DNA of 35,495 nucleotides from JACMLD01 sp964245425 (GTDB taxonomy: Bacteria; Bacteroidota; Bacteroidia; Chitinophagales; Chitinophagaceae): assembly GCA_964245425.1 (NCBI GenBank), contig CAXTMV010000026.1, positions 1 to 35,495 on the forward strand. The letters are read 5' to 3'. A program made the position numbers and the translations under genes. The notes beneath the pieces are model-generated. The model made no database searches and had not been told where the DNA came from. It saw nothing but the letters and a program-made list of their open reading frames with translations. Shown piece by piece: positions 7,405 to 15,438 of the stretch (the stretch's first letter is position 1; the number at the start of each line of letters is the position of its first letter).

Positions 7405-10400
7405 TTATTTGACCAGCATAACAATCCCTTTCTTAAATATTTCACCGCAGAAAGTGCTGGCTTTAAGAAGATAGACAAAACCACCGGCATCTTGCTTCTT
7501 ACCCTTATAGGTACCATCCCAGCAATTGAGCGGGTTCGTGGTATAGAATATTCTCCTGCCAAAGCGATCGTATACGGATAATTCAACATGCTGCAGGAGG
7601 CCTGCATAACGGCTTACGCCAAAGCAATCATTCCGGCCATCGCCATTAGGTGAAAATGCATTGGGCATATTTACCAGCAGATCGCCGTTGTGGGTTACCA
7701 GCACCATTACCGAATCGTAGTTGTTACAACCATTTGCGTCGGTTCCTTTAACGGTGTACAGCGTATTGCTGGTAGGCGAAGAAAGCGGGTTGGCAATCAG
7801 GGAATCGCTTAAGCCAGTAGCAGGTTGCCAGCTGTACTGCAATGCGCCGGTAGCTGTTAACTGTGCAGTAGGCAATTGACAGTTTATGTCGTTAGAGTGG
7901 CTGGCCTGCACGGGTGGCAGGGGCAGGATGGTGACGACGGTAGACAAAATGGCGGAGTCGCCACAGGTAGCCTCTTTGATTTTTACTGAATATACAGTCG
8001 TGAGAAGGGGTGTCGCCAATGGATTGGCCGTATTTGTCAAATTAAGACCAGTTGCCGGCTGCCAAGCGTAGCTGTTTCCACCGGAAGCGGCCAGCTGTGC
8101 AGAACTTCCAATACATGTCATTGCATTACCCGATATTCCAAATACCGGAAGCGGTTTTACGGTTACCCGTACAGAATCTGTATTGCTACAATAGCTGTTG
8201 TTGGTAACTGTTACATAGTAAGTGGTATTAACAGCCGGGCTGGCCACCGGATTGGCAATGGCCGGGTTACTGACAGCACCTGCTGGCAACCAGCTGTATG
8301 TATTTCCGCCGCCTGCCTGAAGCTGCAATGTTTTATCGTGACAGACAACTGTGTCTGCCGTTTTGCTGATAACCGGATTGGGATTTACAGTAATAAGTAC
8401 AGTATCTGAACCGGTGCAGCCGTTTGTTCCAGTACCTGTTATAATATACTGTGTTGTTATAGACGGGCTGGCAAGAGGGTTGGGAATGGTTGTATTGGAC
8501 AGGCCGGTGGCAGGTGACCATGCATAGCTGGAGGCTGCACCCGAAACATTTAATTGAACCGACTGGTGGCTGCAAACGGATGTATCGTTATTGGTCTTTA
8601 CAGCAACGCTTTCACTTACCAGTTTGAATGAATCAGTATTGCTGCAGCCATAGCGGCTTGTCTGCACCCAGTAAATGCCGGTTCCTTTTGCATAGATAGA
8701 ATCCGTAACTGCGCCCGTATTCCATGTATAGACCCCGGGTTTATTACCTGTGCCTATTCTAACACTGTCTTTGCAGGATAGGATCTGCTGCAATGGCAAG
8801 TGGGCTAAAGATGGCACAACAACTACCTGTTTGCAGGTAGCATTCTGTGTTGACAAGCCATCGTCAACAGAGAGATTGATATGATAGATACCGGGCTGAT
8901 TATAAGTAACGGGTGCGGGATTTTGCAAAGTGGAAGAGGCGTTACTGGCATTGGTACAGCCGGTGAACCGCAGCCTCGTAAGCGAATTACTGCTGCCGGC
9001 AGCATTAGTGATAAAACCATAAAGATCATCCTGCACCCTGAATAATTTCGAAATTGAATGCGGAAAGCTCATATTGCCGATATTTCCAAATGACACTGCC
9101 GAGGGGGTTGATGCAAGGTTATTATTGAAATCTAATTTGACAATATCATTAAAAGCTGGGTTGCCATTCACGGCAAATCCTACAATCTGCCCGCAAGAGC
9201 GCATAATGGTGATATCGCGGGGATGTGCGAGCGCATTACCCGGATTGCCCAGGTTAACACCCGTAGGCACGTTCAGCAGGGAACTACCAAAGTCGAGCCT
9301 GGTCAGCGACCAGGTACCGCTGGTAGTGCTGTTGTTACCGCCATTTACAACAAATACCCGCCAAAAGCCATTGTCATTGATGGCATAGATTCCGGTGGGG
9401 TAGCTTAAATTTCCCAGGTTGCCCAGGTTGATGGCGGTAGGGGTATTGTTGAAACTGTTTGTAAAATTGAATCTTGTGATACTGTTATTTTCCGAATTGG
9501 TCGTAAAGCCGTACCAGTTGCCATTGTCATTAAAGATATGAAGATCGATGGGTTGGTCAAGGTTACCGATATTCCCCCAGTCTGTGGCAACAGGTGCCGT
9601 ATTGGTAATATTTGGTCCAAATGCCACTTTAATAATCCGGGGCAGGTTGCCCGAAGTACTTGCACCGCCTACAATAATTGCATACCATTGCCCTTCATTG
9701 AAAACGATTTGCAGGCCTTCGGATACAATGTTGGTTGGCGTAATCATACCGCCAAAATTGCCCAGGTTAACGGTAGTAGGTGTATTCAACAGGCTATTTC
9801 CGAAATCGAATCTTACCAAATTGCCATTATTGTAATTAGTGGAGAAGCCGTAATAGTTATTATTGGCGAACACATAATCGAAAAAAGTAGGCTGGGAAAG
9901 ATATCCGCCGATATTGCCAAGGTTAACTGCGGAAGGAGGGGTATTCAGATCTGCCACGCAGAAATTCCAGTAATAAGTACTTGCGCCAATGGATAAATTG
10001 CTGATGTTAACAGGCGTATTCACACAAACTGTATCCGGCGTACTAAAAGATGGAATAACCGTTGCGGGCGTTGCTATTTTTATACTGCAAGAGTCGGCTG
10101 TAAAATTACTGCAGGTGGGGTTGGTGGTATTGATGGTTGCGCTGCCGCCCAGCGTTCCGTCATAAGCGCTATTGCCCTGCTTGTTTTGTAAATTATCAAA
10201 TGCATAATAGGCCACCAGTCCTGCCTGGGTTGTGGGCGAGGGTAAGGGACCATTGAGATAAGTTCTTATCTGCGTCTGTGTTCTTGCCATGTTCCAGATG
10301 CGCACTTCATTGATATGCCCGATGAACTGGGTATTTACTTTCTGTGATTCATAATAGCCGATCCTCGTTTTCCAGGTATTCTGGTACAGGCTACCCGAGG

Positions 10401-10884
10401 CAGCTACCTGGCTCATCAGGAAACCGTTGCGGTAAAATTTTAAACTGGCGCCATCATATACCATCGCCACATGGTAGGTCTTGTTCAATTCTATATCGCA
10501 AACGCCCGGTGTTACATAATAATGGATGCCGCCGCCTGCATCTACCGTGGTAATCTCTGCCGAGTTGGGCCGCAGCAGGTAATTGCAGTCTGTTGGCCCG
10601 TCGTGCTTTGACACCACATCGCCTGCATACAAGGTTCCACCCGTCCATGCCGTGGTTCGGTTAATGGTTGCTTCTACGGTTACCTGGTTGCCGGGAATAT
10701 TGATCTGGCCTGCATCGAAATAGGAGGGATTAACAGGTGTGAACAGCCAGTTGCTGCAGTTTAGCACATCCGTTCTGGCAGGATTTTTCAGCTTGGCGGC
10801 TAGAAGCGTTTTTCCTCCTGGCTGGGCCGCGCAGATCTGCGTTAAAAAAAGTACGGTCAGGTACAGAAGCGCATTTATTTTCAT
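7405..10884 (-). CDS. Giant T9SS type B surface protein: LamG, split PKD with propeller insert, Ig-like repeats
   Basis: 1159 residues with signal peptide (1-21, ICAAQ). Layout: LamG/concanavalin-like sandwich about 55-230 (TYHVAMVYDG, INEVRIWNMARTQ). First half of a PKD-like domain, about 282-312 (DTVCVNTPVNISNLS, then YYWNF). Six-unit repeat 318-645 marked by NLGN-x-G motifs near residues 321, 373, 436, 486, 544 and 598. Then the rest of the PKD domain, 651-691 (YNQPGIYHINLSVDDG). One further module follows, then four similar ~80-90-residue modules to about 1065, each with C...LxxxGG-x-x-Y-x-W-x-P-A. The C-terminal domain begins MPNAFSPNGDGRND and ends IFKKGIVMLVK, the gliding-motility-associated (CHU_C) T9SS signal. 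Likely a secreted adhesin or carbohydrate-binding protein (inference). It lies 43 bases downstream of purB on the same strand. The last ~370 residues closely resemble the product of 13159-15387. Confidence 0.9.
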   Translation of the reverse strand: MKINALLYLTVLFLTQICAAQPGGKTLLAAKLKNPARTDVLNCSNWLFTPVNPSYFDAGQINIPGNQVTVEATINRTTAWTGGTLYAGDVVSKHDGPTDCNYLLRPNSAEITTVDAGGGIHYYVTPGVCDIELNKTYHVAMVYDGASLKFYRNGFLMSQVAASGSLYQNTWKTRIGYYESQKVNTQFIGHINEVRIWNMARTQTQIRTYLNGPLPSPTTQAGLVAYYAFDNLQNKQGNSAYDGTLGGSATINTTNPTCSNFTADSCSIKIATPATVIPSFSTPDTVCVNTPVNISNLSIGASTYYWNFCVADLNTPPSAVNLGNIGGYLSQPTFFDYVFANNNYYGFSTNYNNGNLVRFDFGNSLLNTPTTVNLGNFGGMITPTNIVSEGLQIVFNEGQWYAIIVGGASTSGNLPRIIKVAFGPNITNTAPVATDWGNIGNLDQPIDLHIFNDNGNWYGFTTNSENNSITRFNFTNSFNNTPTAINLGNLGNLSYPTGIYAINDNGFWRVFVVNGGNNSTTSGTWSLTRLDFGSSLLNVPTGVNLGNPGNALAHPRDITIMRSCGQIVGFAVNGNPAFNDIVKLDFNNNLASTPSAVSFGNIGNMSFPHSISKLFRVQDDLYGFITNAAGSSNSLTRLRFTGCTNASNASSTLQNPAPVTYNQPGIYHINLSVDDGLSTQNATCKQVVVVPSLAHLPLQQILSCKDSVRIGTGNKPGVYTWNTGAVTDSIYAKGTGIYWVQTSRYGCSNTDSFKLVSESVAVKTNNDTSVCSHQSVQLNVSGAASSYAWSPATGLSNTTIPNPLASPSITTQYIITGTGTNGCTGSDTVLITVNPNPVISKTADTVVCHDKTLQLQAGGGNTYSWLPAGAVSNPAIANPVASPAVNTTYYVTVTNNSYCSNTDSVRVTVKPLPVFGISGNAMTCIGSSAQLAASGGNSYAWQPATGLNLTNTANPLATPLLTTVYSVKIKEATCGDSAILSTVVTILPLPPVQASHSNDINCQLPTAQLTATGALQYSWQPATGLSDSLIANPLSSPTSNTLYTVKGTDANGCNNYDSVMVLVTHNGDLLVNMPNAFSPNGDGRNDCFGVSRYAGLLQHVELSVYDRFGRRIFYTTNPLNCWDGTYKGKKQDAGGFVYLLKASTFCGEIFKKGIVMLVK
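8950..9948 (-). repeat. Six degenerate ~150-190 bp in-frame repeats encoding propeller-like blades
   Basis: The coding sequence for residues about 313-645 repeats with steps of roughly 50-63 codons. The most conserved DNA core on the plus strand is a TTGCCCAGGTT-like string, seen near 9246, 9409 and 9757, with TTGCCAAGGTT near 9914. Each unit has N-L-G-N-x-G, then P, then a strand with W/Y-x-x-F/V, then RxDFG-x-S-L-x-N-x-P. The pattern suggests a six-bladed beta propeller (inference). Confidence 0.7.
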
Positions 10885-10927
10885 CAGAAGGTTCGGGAAT
10901 TGGTATCGTTGCTAAAATACTTATTTT

Positions 10928-12262
10928 TCAGACGCCGGTATAATTCTGCGGGGTGATCTTTTTCAGCTCTTTCTTAACAGCGGCGGATATTTTTAAACTG
11001 TCTACAAAACGGTGGATGCTCTCTTTGTTGATGGTGCCGTTGCCCCTTGTAAGATCTTTCAATGCCTCGTAGGGGTTCGGGTAATTTTCGCGGCGCAGAA
11101 TGGTCTGAAGTCCTTCTGCCACTACGGCCCAGTTGCTTTCCAGATCATCATTTATTTTCTGCCTGTTCAGTACCAGCTTACCCAGTCCTTTTTCAATGGA
11201 TTTGAGCGACAGGATTATATGCGCAAAGGGCACCCCGATATTTCTGAGCACCGTAGAATCAGTAAGATCCCGTTGCAGCCTTGATATGGGTAATTTTGCA
11301 GACAGGTGTTCCAGCAATGCATTGGCCAGGCCCAGGTTGCCTTCGGCATTTTCGAAATCAATCGGGTTAACTTTGTGGGGCATGGCAGAGGAGCCCACTT
11401 CACCTTTTTTTACCTGTTGCTTGAAATAGTCCATAGACACATAGCTCCACAAATCCCTGCAGAAGTCGATCAGGATGGTATTGATGCGTTTCATGGCGTC
11501 AAAATGGGCGGCCAGGTTATCATAGTGCTCAATTTGCGTGGTAAACTGCTGGCGCCCGAGCCCCAGTGTTTTCTCCACAAACTGGTTGCTCAATGCTATC
11601 CAGTCCTTTTTTGGAAAGGCGGCATGGTGCGCATTGAAATTACCGGTAGCGCCGCCAAATTTGGCTGTAAACGGTACGTTGATAAATTGTTCTACCTGGT
11701 TTTGCAGCCGCTCAACAAACACCATGATTTCCTTGCCCAGCCGTGTAGGACTGGCAGCTTGTCCGTGGGTACGGGCCAGCATGGGTATATTCAGCCATTC
11801 TTCTGCCAGTATGCCCAGTTCGCGGGTCAGGTTCAGCACTGCCGGCAAGTATTCGCATTCCACCGCGTGTTTCCAGAGCAAGGGCACCGCCGTATTGTTG
11901 ATATCTTGCGAAGTAAGCCCGAAATGCACCCATTCCTTCTCGGCTTCCAGATGCAGGGCCGTTAATTTTTTTTTGATAAAATATTCTACCGCTTTTACAT
12001 CGTGATTGGTGATCTTTTCGATGGCCTTGATCTCATGCGCATCCTGCAGGCTGAAGTCCGTACCTATTTCCCTTAATGATTTTCGGTGTTTAGCGGGCAG
12101 GGAGAAGATTTTTTTTTCAGCCAGGAAGAGATAATATTCAATTTCTACCAGCACCCGGTATTTTATCAATGCATATTCAGAAAAATAATCGGCAAGGTGT
12201 TGCAGCTGCCTGCGGTAGCGGCCGTCTACCGGCGAAATAGCAGTGAGTGAATTGAGTTCCAT
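10928..12262 (-). CDS. purB: Adenylosuccinate lyase
   Basis: 444 residues. Fumarase/aspartase-superfamily enzyme that acts twice in purine synthesis: SAICAR to AICAR plus fumarate, and adenylosuccinate to AMP plus fumarate. The N-terminus MELNSLTAISPVDGRY is typical of the E. coli-type PurB subgroup. The superfamily signature SSAMPHKVNPIDFEN lies near residue 290, TSQDINNTA carries the region near the active site, and ARTHGQAASPT is the conserved second block. Length is normal. Start ATG 12262. Divergent from mqnA with apparently overlapping promoters at 12295-12313. It may be co-transcribed with the downstream T9SS protein (43-base gap), but that gene has no metabolic link. Confidence 0.96.
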   Translation of the reverse strand: MELNSLTAISPVDGRYRRQLQHLADYFSEYALIKYRVLVEIEYYLFLAEKKIFSLPAKHRKSLREIGTDFSLQDAHEIKAIEKITNHDVKAVEYFIKKKLTALHLEAEKEWVHFGLTSQDINNTAVPLLWKHAVECEYLPAVLNLTRELGILAEEWLNIPMLARTHGQAASPTRLGKEIMVFVERLQNQVEQFINVPFTAKFGGATGNFNAHHAAFPKKDWIALSNQFVEKTLGLGRQQFTTQIEHYDNLAAHFDAMKRINTILIDFCRDLWSYVSMDYFKQQVKKGEVGSSAMPHKVNPIDFENAEGNLGLANALLEHLSAKLPISRLQRDLTDSTVLRNIGVPFAHIILSLKSIEKGLGKLVLNRQKINDDLESNWAVVAEGLQTILRRENYPNPYEALKDLTRGNGTINKESIHRFVDSLKISAAVKKELKKITPQNYTGV

Positions 12263-12270
12263 GTAGCTGA

Positions 12271-12302
12271 TTTAAGTATTCTGTCCCGGTAACCTATATT
12301 TG
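12271..12302 (+). promoter_or_regulatory. Candidate promoter for mqnA
   Basis: TATATTTG at 12295-12302 matches TAnnTTTG. TTTA at 12271-12274 is a one-mismatch -33 element 20 bases upstream. It lies 114 bases before the mqnA ATG. Confidence 0.4.
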
Positions 12303-12305
12303 CGG

Positions 12306-12313
12306 CAAAATTA
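12306..12313 (-). promoter_or_regulatory. Candidate -7 element for purB
   Basis: On the minus strand the bases read TAATTTTG, an exact TAnnTTTG. No good -33 element was seen at the right distance. It lies 3 bases from the mqnA -7 element, so the two promoters would overlap back to back. Confidence 0.35.
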
Positions 12314-12415
12314 AACGAATTCCGGCTAACAATCCTGATATTATGCCGCTGACAATAGGCGTGCTGGCTTATTGCCGGTCATTCACTTATCCGGAACCGG
12401 TCCACAAGAAATAAC

Positions 12416-13162
12416 ATGAACAAAATAAAGGTAGGCGCTGTCAGTTACCTGAATACAAAACCGCTGGTATACGGTTTCAGGCAGGGTATGATGCAAAACC
12501 GCATAGAAATAATAGAAGATTATCCTGCCAGTATCGCCGCCATGTTGCTGGCTGATGAAATAGACCTGGGGCTGGTGCCGGTTGCCATTATACCCAAACT
12601 AACAGCGCACCATATTATCAGCGATTATTGCATTGGCGCCGTGGGCGAAGTGGCTTCTGTCTGTTTGTTCAGCGATGTACCCATTGAATCCGTTACGGAA
12701 GTGCTGCTGGATTACCAGAGCCGTACTTCAGTGCAGCTGGCAAAATTATTGCTGCGCGAATATTGGAAGGTGCAGCCAACACTCACGAACGCAAAAGCCG
12801 ATTTCAGGATGCATATAAAAGGTACAACCGCAGGGCTGGTAATTGGCGACAGGGCTTTTGAGCAAAGAAAAATATCTCCCTATATATACGATTTAGGTGC
12901 TGGCTGGAAGGATCTGACCGGGCTTCCCTTTGTTTTTGCCGCCTGGGTAAGCAATAAAAAGCTGGACGCTGATTTTGTAAGGGAATTCAATATGGCTACG
13001 GGTGCCGGACTGCAGGCCATTGATGAAATTGTTGCGCAAGCACCCTATCCGCTTTTCGATTTGAAGCAATATTTTACTGCACATATTAGTTATACCCTGG
13101 ATGCGGCAAAAAGGGCGGGGCTGCAATTGTTTTTGAGTAAATTACCGGCCTATGACGTATGA
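12416..13162 (+). CDS. mqnA: Chorismate dehydratase, futalosine menaquinone pathway
   Basis: 248 residues. First step of the futalosine route to menaquinone: removes water from chorismate to give 3-enolpyruvyl-benzoate. VGAVSYLNTKPLVYG at the N-terminus and the DLGLVPVAIIPKL segment are the hallmarks of this PF02621 family, which has a periplasmic-binding-protein-like fold but acts in the cytoplasm. SRTSVQLAKLLLREYW and VIGDRAF follow in the expected order. Its presence indicates menaquinone by the futalosine branch rather than MenFDHCEB (inference; other mqn genes are not in the window). The stop overlaps the start of the next gene (ATGA at 13159-13162), so the secreted protein downstream is probably translated from the same mRNA. 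Confidence 0.92.
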   Translation: MNKIKVGAVSYLNTKPLVYGFRQGMMQNRIEIIEDYPASIAAMLLADEIDLGLVPVAIIPKLTAHHIISDYCIGAVGEVASVCLFSDVPIESVTEVLLDYQSRTSVQLAKLLLREYWKVQPTLTNAKADFRMHIKGTTAGLVIGDRAFEQRKISPYIYDLGAGWKDLTGLPFVFAAWVSNKKLDADFVREFNMATGAGLQAIDEIVAQAPYPLFDLKQYFTAHISYTLDAAKRAGLQLFLSKLPAYDV

Positions 13163-15387
13163 AAAAAATATTGATCCTATTTCTTTTTCCCGGTAAGCTT
13201 TGCCAGGCACAGGTAAAACCAGCCTGTACCAGTAAAGAGGATTTCAATTATCAAACAGATATCTGTAGCCCTTCAGCGGTAACGTTTCAATCCTCCGCTA
13301 CGGTTTACCTGTCTATTACATGGACTTTCGATGACGGCACCATCGTCACTAATACCGCTCAGCCATCCCATCTTTTTACCGGCACCGGTAATCATATGGT
13401 TTCAATGGTAACAGACAAAGGAACCTGTTCAGACACGGTTAACAAGACAATTGTTACAGATGTGGTACCTGCCGATATTATTTTAACGCCCGACACAACT
13501 ATTTGTGCAGGCAGTAAAGCACTATTGCGCAGCCGCCCTTCGCTGGGATTCTGCTGGTACCCTGCCACTTACCTAGATAATCCATCTGCTCCCAATCCGG
13601 TTAGCACAACACCGGTGAACATGACCTATTATTACCGCGCCGAACGAACAGGTGTAAACCTTATTGTAAATGGTGATTTCTCTGCGGGTAATACTGGGTT
13701 TACCTCCGAATACAGTTATGCAAATCCAAATATTACTGAAGGCCAGTATTTTGTGGGCAGCAGTCCCAATGCCTGGAACGCCAGCCTGAGCAACTGCCCC
13801 GGTCATACAACAGGCAACGACAATATGCTGCTGGTAAATGGTGCGCCTGTGCCGGATGTAAACGTGTGGAAACAGACGGTGGCCGTTACACCCAATACTG
13901 ATTATGCATTCGCCACCTGGGTGCAGGCGCTTTGGCCGCCCAATCCGGCTCAATTGAAGTTTTCTATCAATGGCCACCAGGCCGGCGTATTAATAAACGC
14001 CAGCCTGCCCACCTGCACCTGGACGCAGTTTTATACCAAATGGAATTCAGGCAATAATACCACGGCAGTTATTTCTATTGTAAACATTAATACGGCCGTT
14101 ATCGGAAATGATTTTGCCCTGGATGATATTTCTTTTGCACCCGTTTTTATCCAGTCAGACAGCGTGGTTATAAAAGTCCAAAAGCCCATTGTTAAAACAA
14201 ATAATGATACCATGGTTTGTACAGGCAAACCTGTTCAGTTGCAGGCAACCGGCAACGTTAGCAGTTATAACTGGTCGCCGGCCACTGGTCTTTCTAACCC
14301 TGCCATTGCCGGTCCGGTTGCCAGCGCCCCTGTTACTACAGCGTACATTGTTACAGGCATCACCAGTAATGGCTGCATAGCAAAGGATACGGTATTGATT
14401 TCAGTAAATCCGGGGCCTGTTATTACCAAAACAGGCGATGCCGTTATTTGCCACGACAAGACCCTGCAGCTCAATGTAGCCGGAGGTAGCAGTTACGCCT
14501 GGTTGCCGGCCCCTAGCCTCAGCAGTCTTACCATTGCCAACCCGGTAGCGGCGCCGGTTGTCAGTACTGTTTATTATGTAACGGTTACGGACAACAGCCA
14601 ATGCAGCCAATCCGATTCGATAAGGATAACGGTAACGCCGCCGCCTGTTTTCAGTATTTCACCGGATATGGGCGATTGCAGCGGCACACCCGTACAATTG
14701 AATGCCGGCGGGGGCAACAATTATAGCTGGCAACCCGCTGCAGGGCTGAGCGATGCCAATACAGCCCGTCCGGTTGCCTCACCTGCAGCCACCACCTTAT
14801 ATACGGTAAAAATAAAAGCAACTGCCTGCAATGATTCTGCAACGCTGTCTACACGGGTAACGGTGCTGCCTTTGCCAATGGTTCAGGCTTCCAGCTCAAA
14901 TGAGATTGATTGCCAGCACCCAACCAGTCAGCTTGCTGCCGCGGGCGGCGTCAGCTGGTTATGGCAGCCCGCTACAGGATTAAATGACAGCAGCATTGCC
15001 AGGCCATTGGTTTCGCCTTCCCAAACCACCCTGTACACTGTGAAAGGAACAGATATGAACGGCTGTTCCGGTTACGATACGGTAAATGTGCAGGTAACAC
15101 ATACCGGCGATTTGCAGGTAAACCTTCCCAATGCTTTTTCGCCGAATAGCGACGGCAAGAATGACTGCTTTGGGTTAAGCCGTTATGCAGGTCTTTTGCA
15201 ACAGCTGGATTTTTCCGTGTATGATCGTTTTGGGGTAAGAATATTCCATACCAGCAACCCGTTGAATTGTTGGGATGGGCGATACAAGGGAACGATGCAG
15301 CCAGCGGGCGGTTTTGTATACATTGTAAAAGCCAGTACTTTTTGCGGATCGATTTTTAAAAAAGGGGTGGTGATGCTGCTAAAATAA
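13159..15387 (+). CDS. T9SS type B surface protein with PKD, CBM-like insert and Ig-like modules
   Basis: 742 residues. A short signal peptide (to about CQAQ, residue 18) is followed by a PKD-like domain (about 35-100, with TWTFDDGT). An Ig-like module (about 105-165) is interrupted by a galactose-binding-like sandwich, about 167-328 (NLIVNGDFSAGNTGF start, NDFALDDISFAP end), and resumes with DSVVIKV. Four modules of 80-90 residues follow (C...LxxxG...Y-x-W-x-P), then the gliding-motility-associated C-terminal domain (LPNAFSPNSDGKND to IFKKGVVMLLK). From about residue 345 on it aligns without large gaps to the C-terminal ~395 residues of the 1159-residue protein at 7405-10884, so the two are paralogues with different N-terminal halves. 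Secreted by T9SS and surface-attached by analogy; ligand unknown. The first four bases overlap mqnA. Confidence 0.88.
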   Translation: MKKILILFLFPGKLCQAQVKPACTSKEDFNYQTDICSPSAVTFQSSATVYLSITWTFDDGTIVTNTAQPSHLFTGTGNHMVSMVTDKGTCSDTVNKTIVTDVVPADIILTPDTTICAGSKALLRSRPSLGFCWYPATYLDNPSAPNPVSTTPVNMTYYYRAERTGVNLIVNGDFSAGNTGFTSEYSYANPNITEGQYFVGSSPNAWNASLSNCPGHTTGNDNMLLVNGAPVPDVNVWKQTVAVTPNTDYAFATWVQALWPPNPAQLKFSINGHQAGVLINASLPTCTWTQFYTKWNSGNNTTAVISIVNINTAVIGNDFALDDISFAPVFIQSDSVVIKVQKPIVKTNNDTMVCTGKPVQLQATGNVSSYNWSPATGLSNPAIAGPVASAPVTTAYIVTGITSNGCIAKDTVLISVNPGPVITKTGDAVICHDKTLQLNVAGGSSYAWLPAPSLSSLTIANPVAAPVVSTVYYVTVTDNSQCSQSDSIRITVTPPPVFSISPDMGDCSGTPVQLNAGGGNNYSWQPAAGLSDANTARPVASPAATTLYTVKIKATACNDSATLSTRVTVLPLPMVQASSSNEIDCQHPTSQLAAAGGVSWLWQPATGLNDSSIARPLVSPSQTTLYTVKGTDMNGCSGYDTVNVQVTHTGDLQVNLPNAFSPNSDGKNDCFGLSRYAGLLQQLDFSVYDRFGVRIFHTSNPLNCWDGRYKGTMQPAGGFVYIVKASTFCGSIFKKGVVMLLK

Positions 15388-15397
15388 AAACGGGACT

Positions 15398-15411
15398 CGT
15401 GAGACGTGAGT
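15398..15411. repeat. Two tandem heptamers in convergent spacer
   Basis: CGTGAGA then CGTGAGT, in the 51-base spacer between the T9SS protein and the aminotransferase. The 7-base step matches that in other spacers. Confidence 0.4.
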
Positions 15412-15438
15412 AACGCCGCAAGCGCTGCCCACTCAGGA

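Noticed and set aside
11306..11965. Long plus-strand frame inside purB
   Set aside because: No recognisable domain; it is the antisense of a conserved enzyme gene.
15388..15438. TGAGT/ACTCA pair as terminator between convergent genes
   Set aside because: Stem of 5 bases with a long loop and no T-run; the heptamer pair explains the local pattern better.
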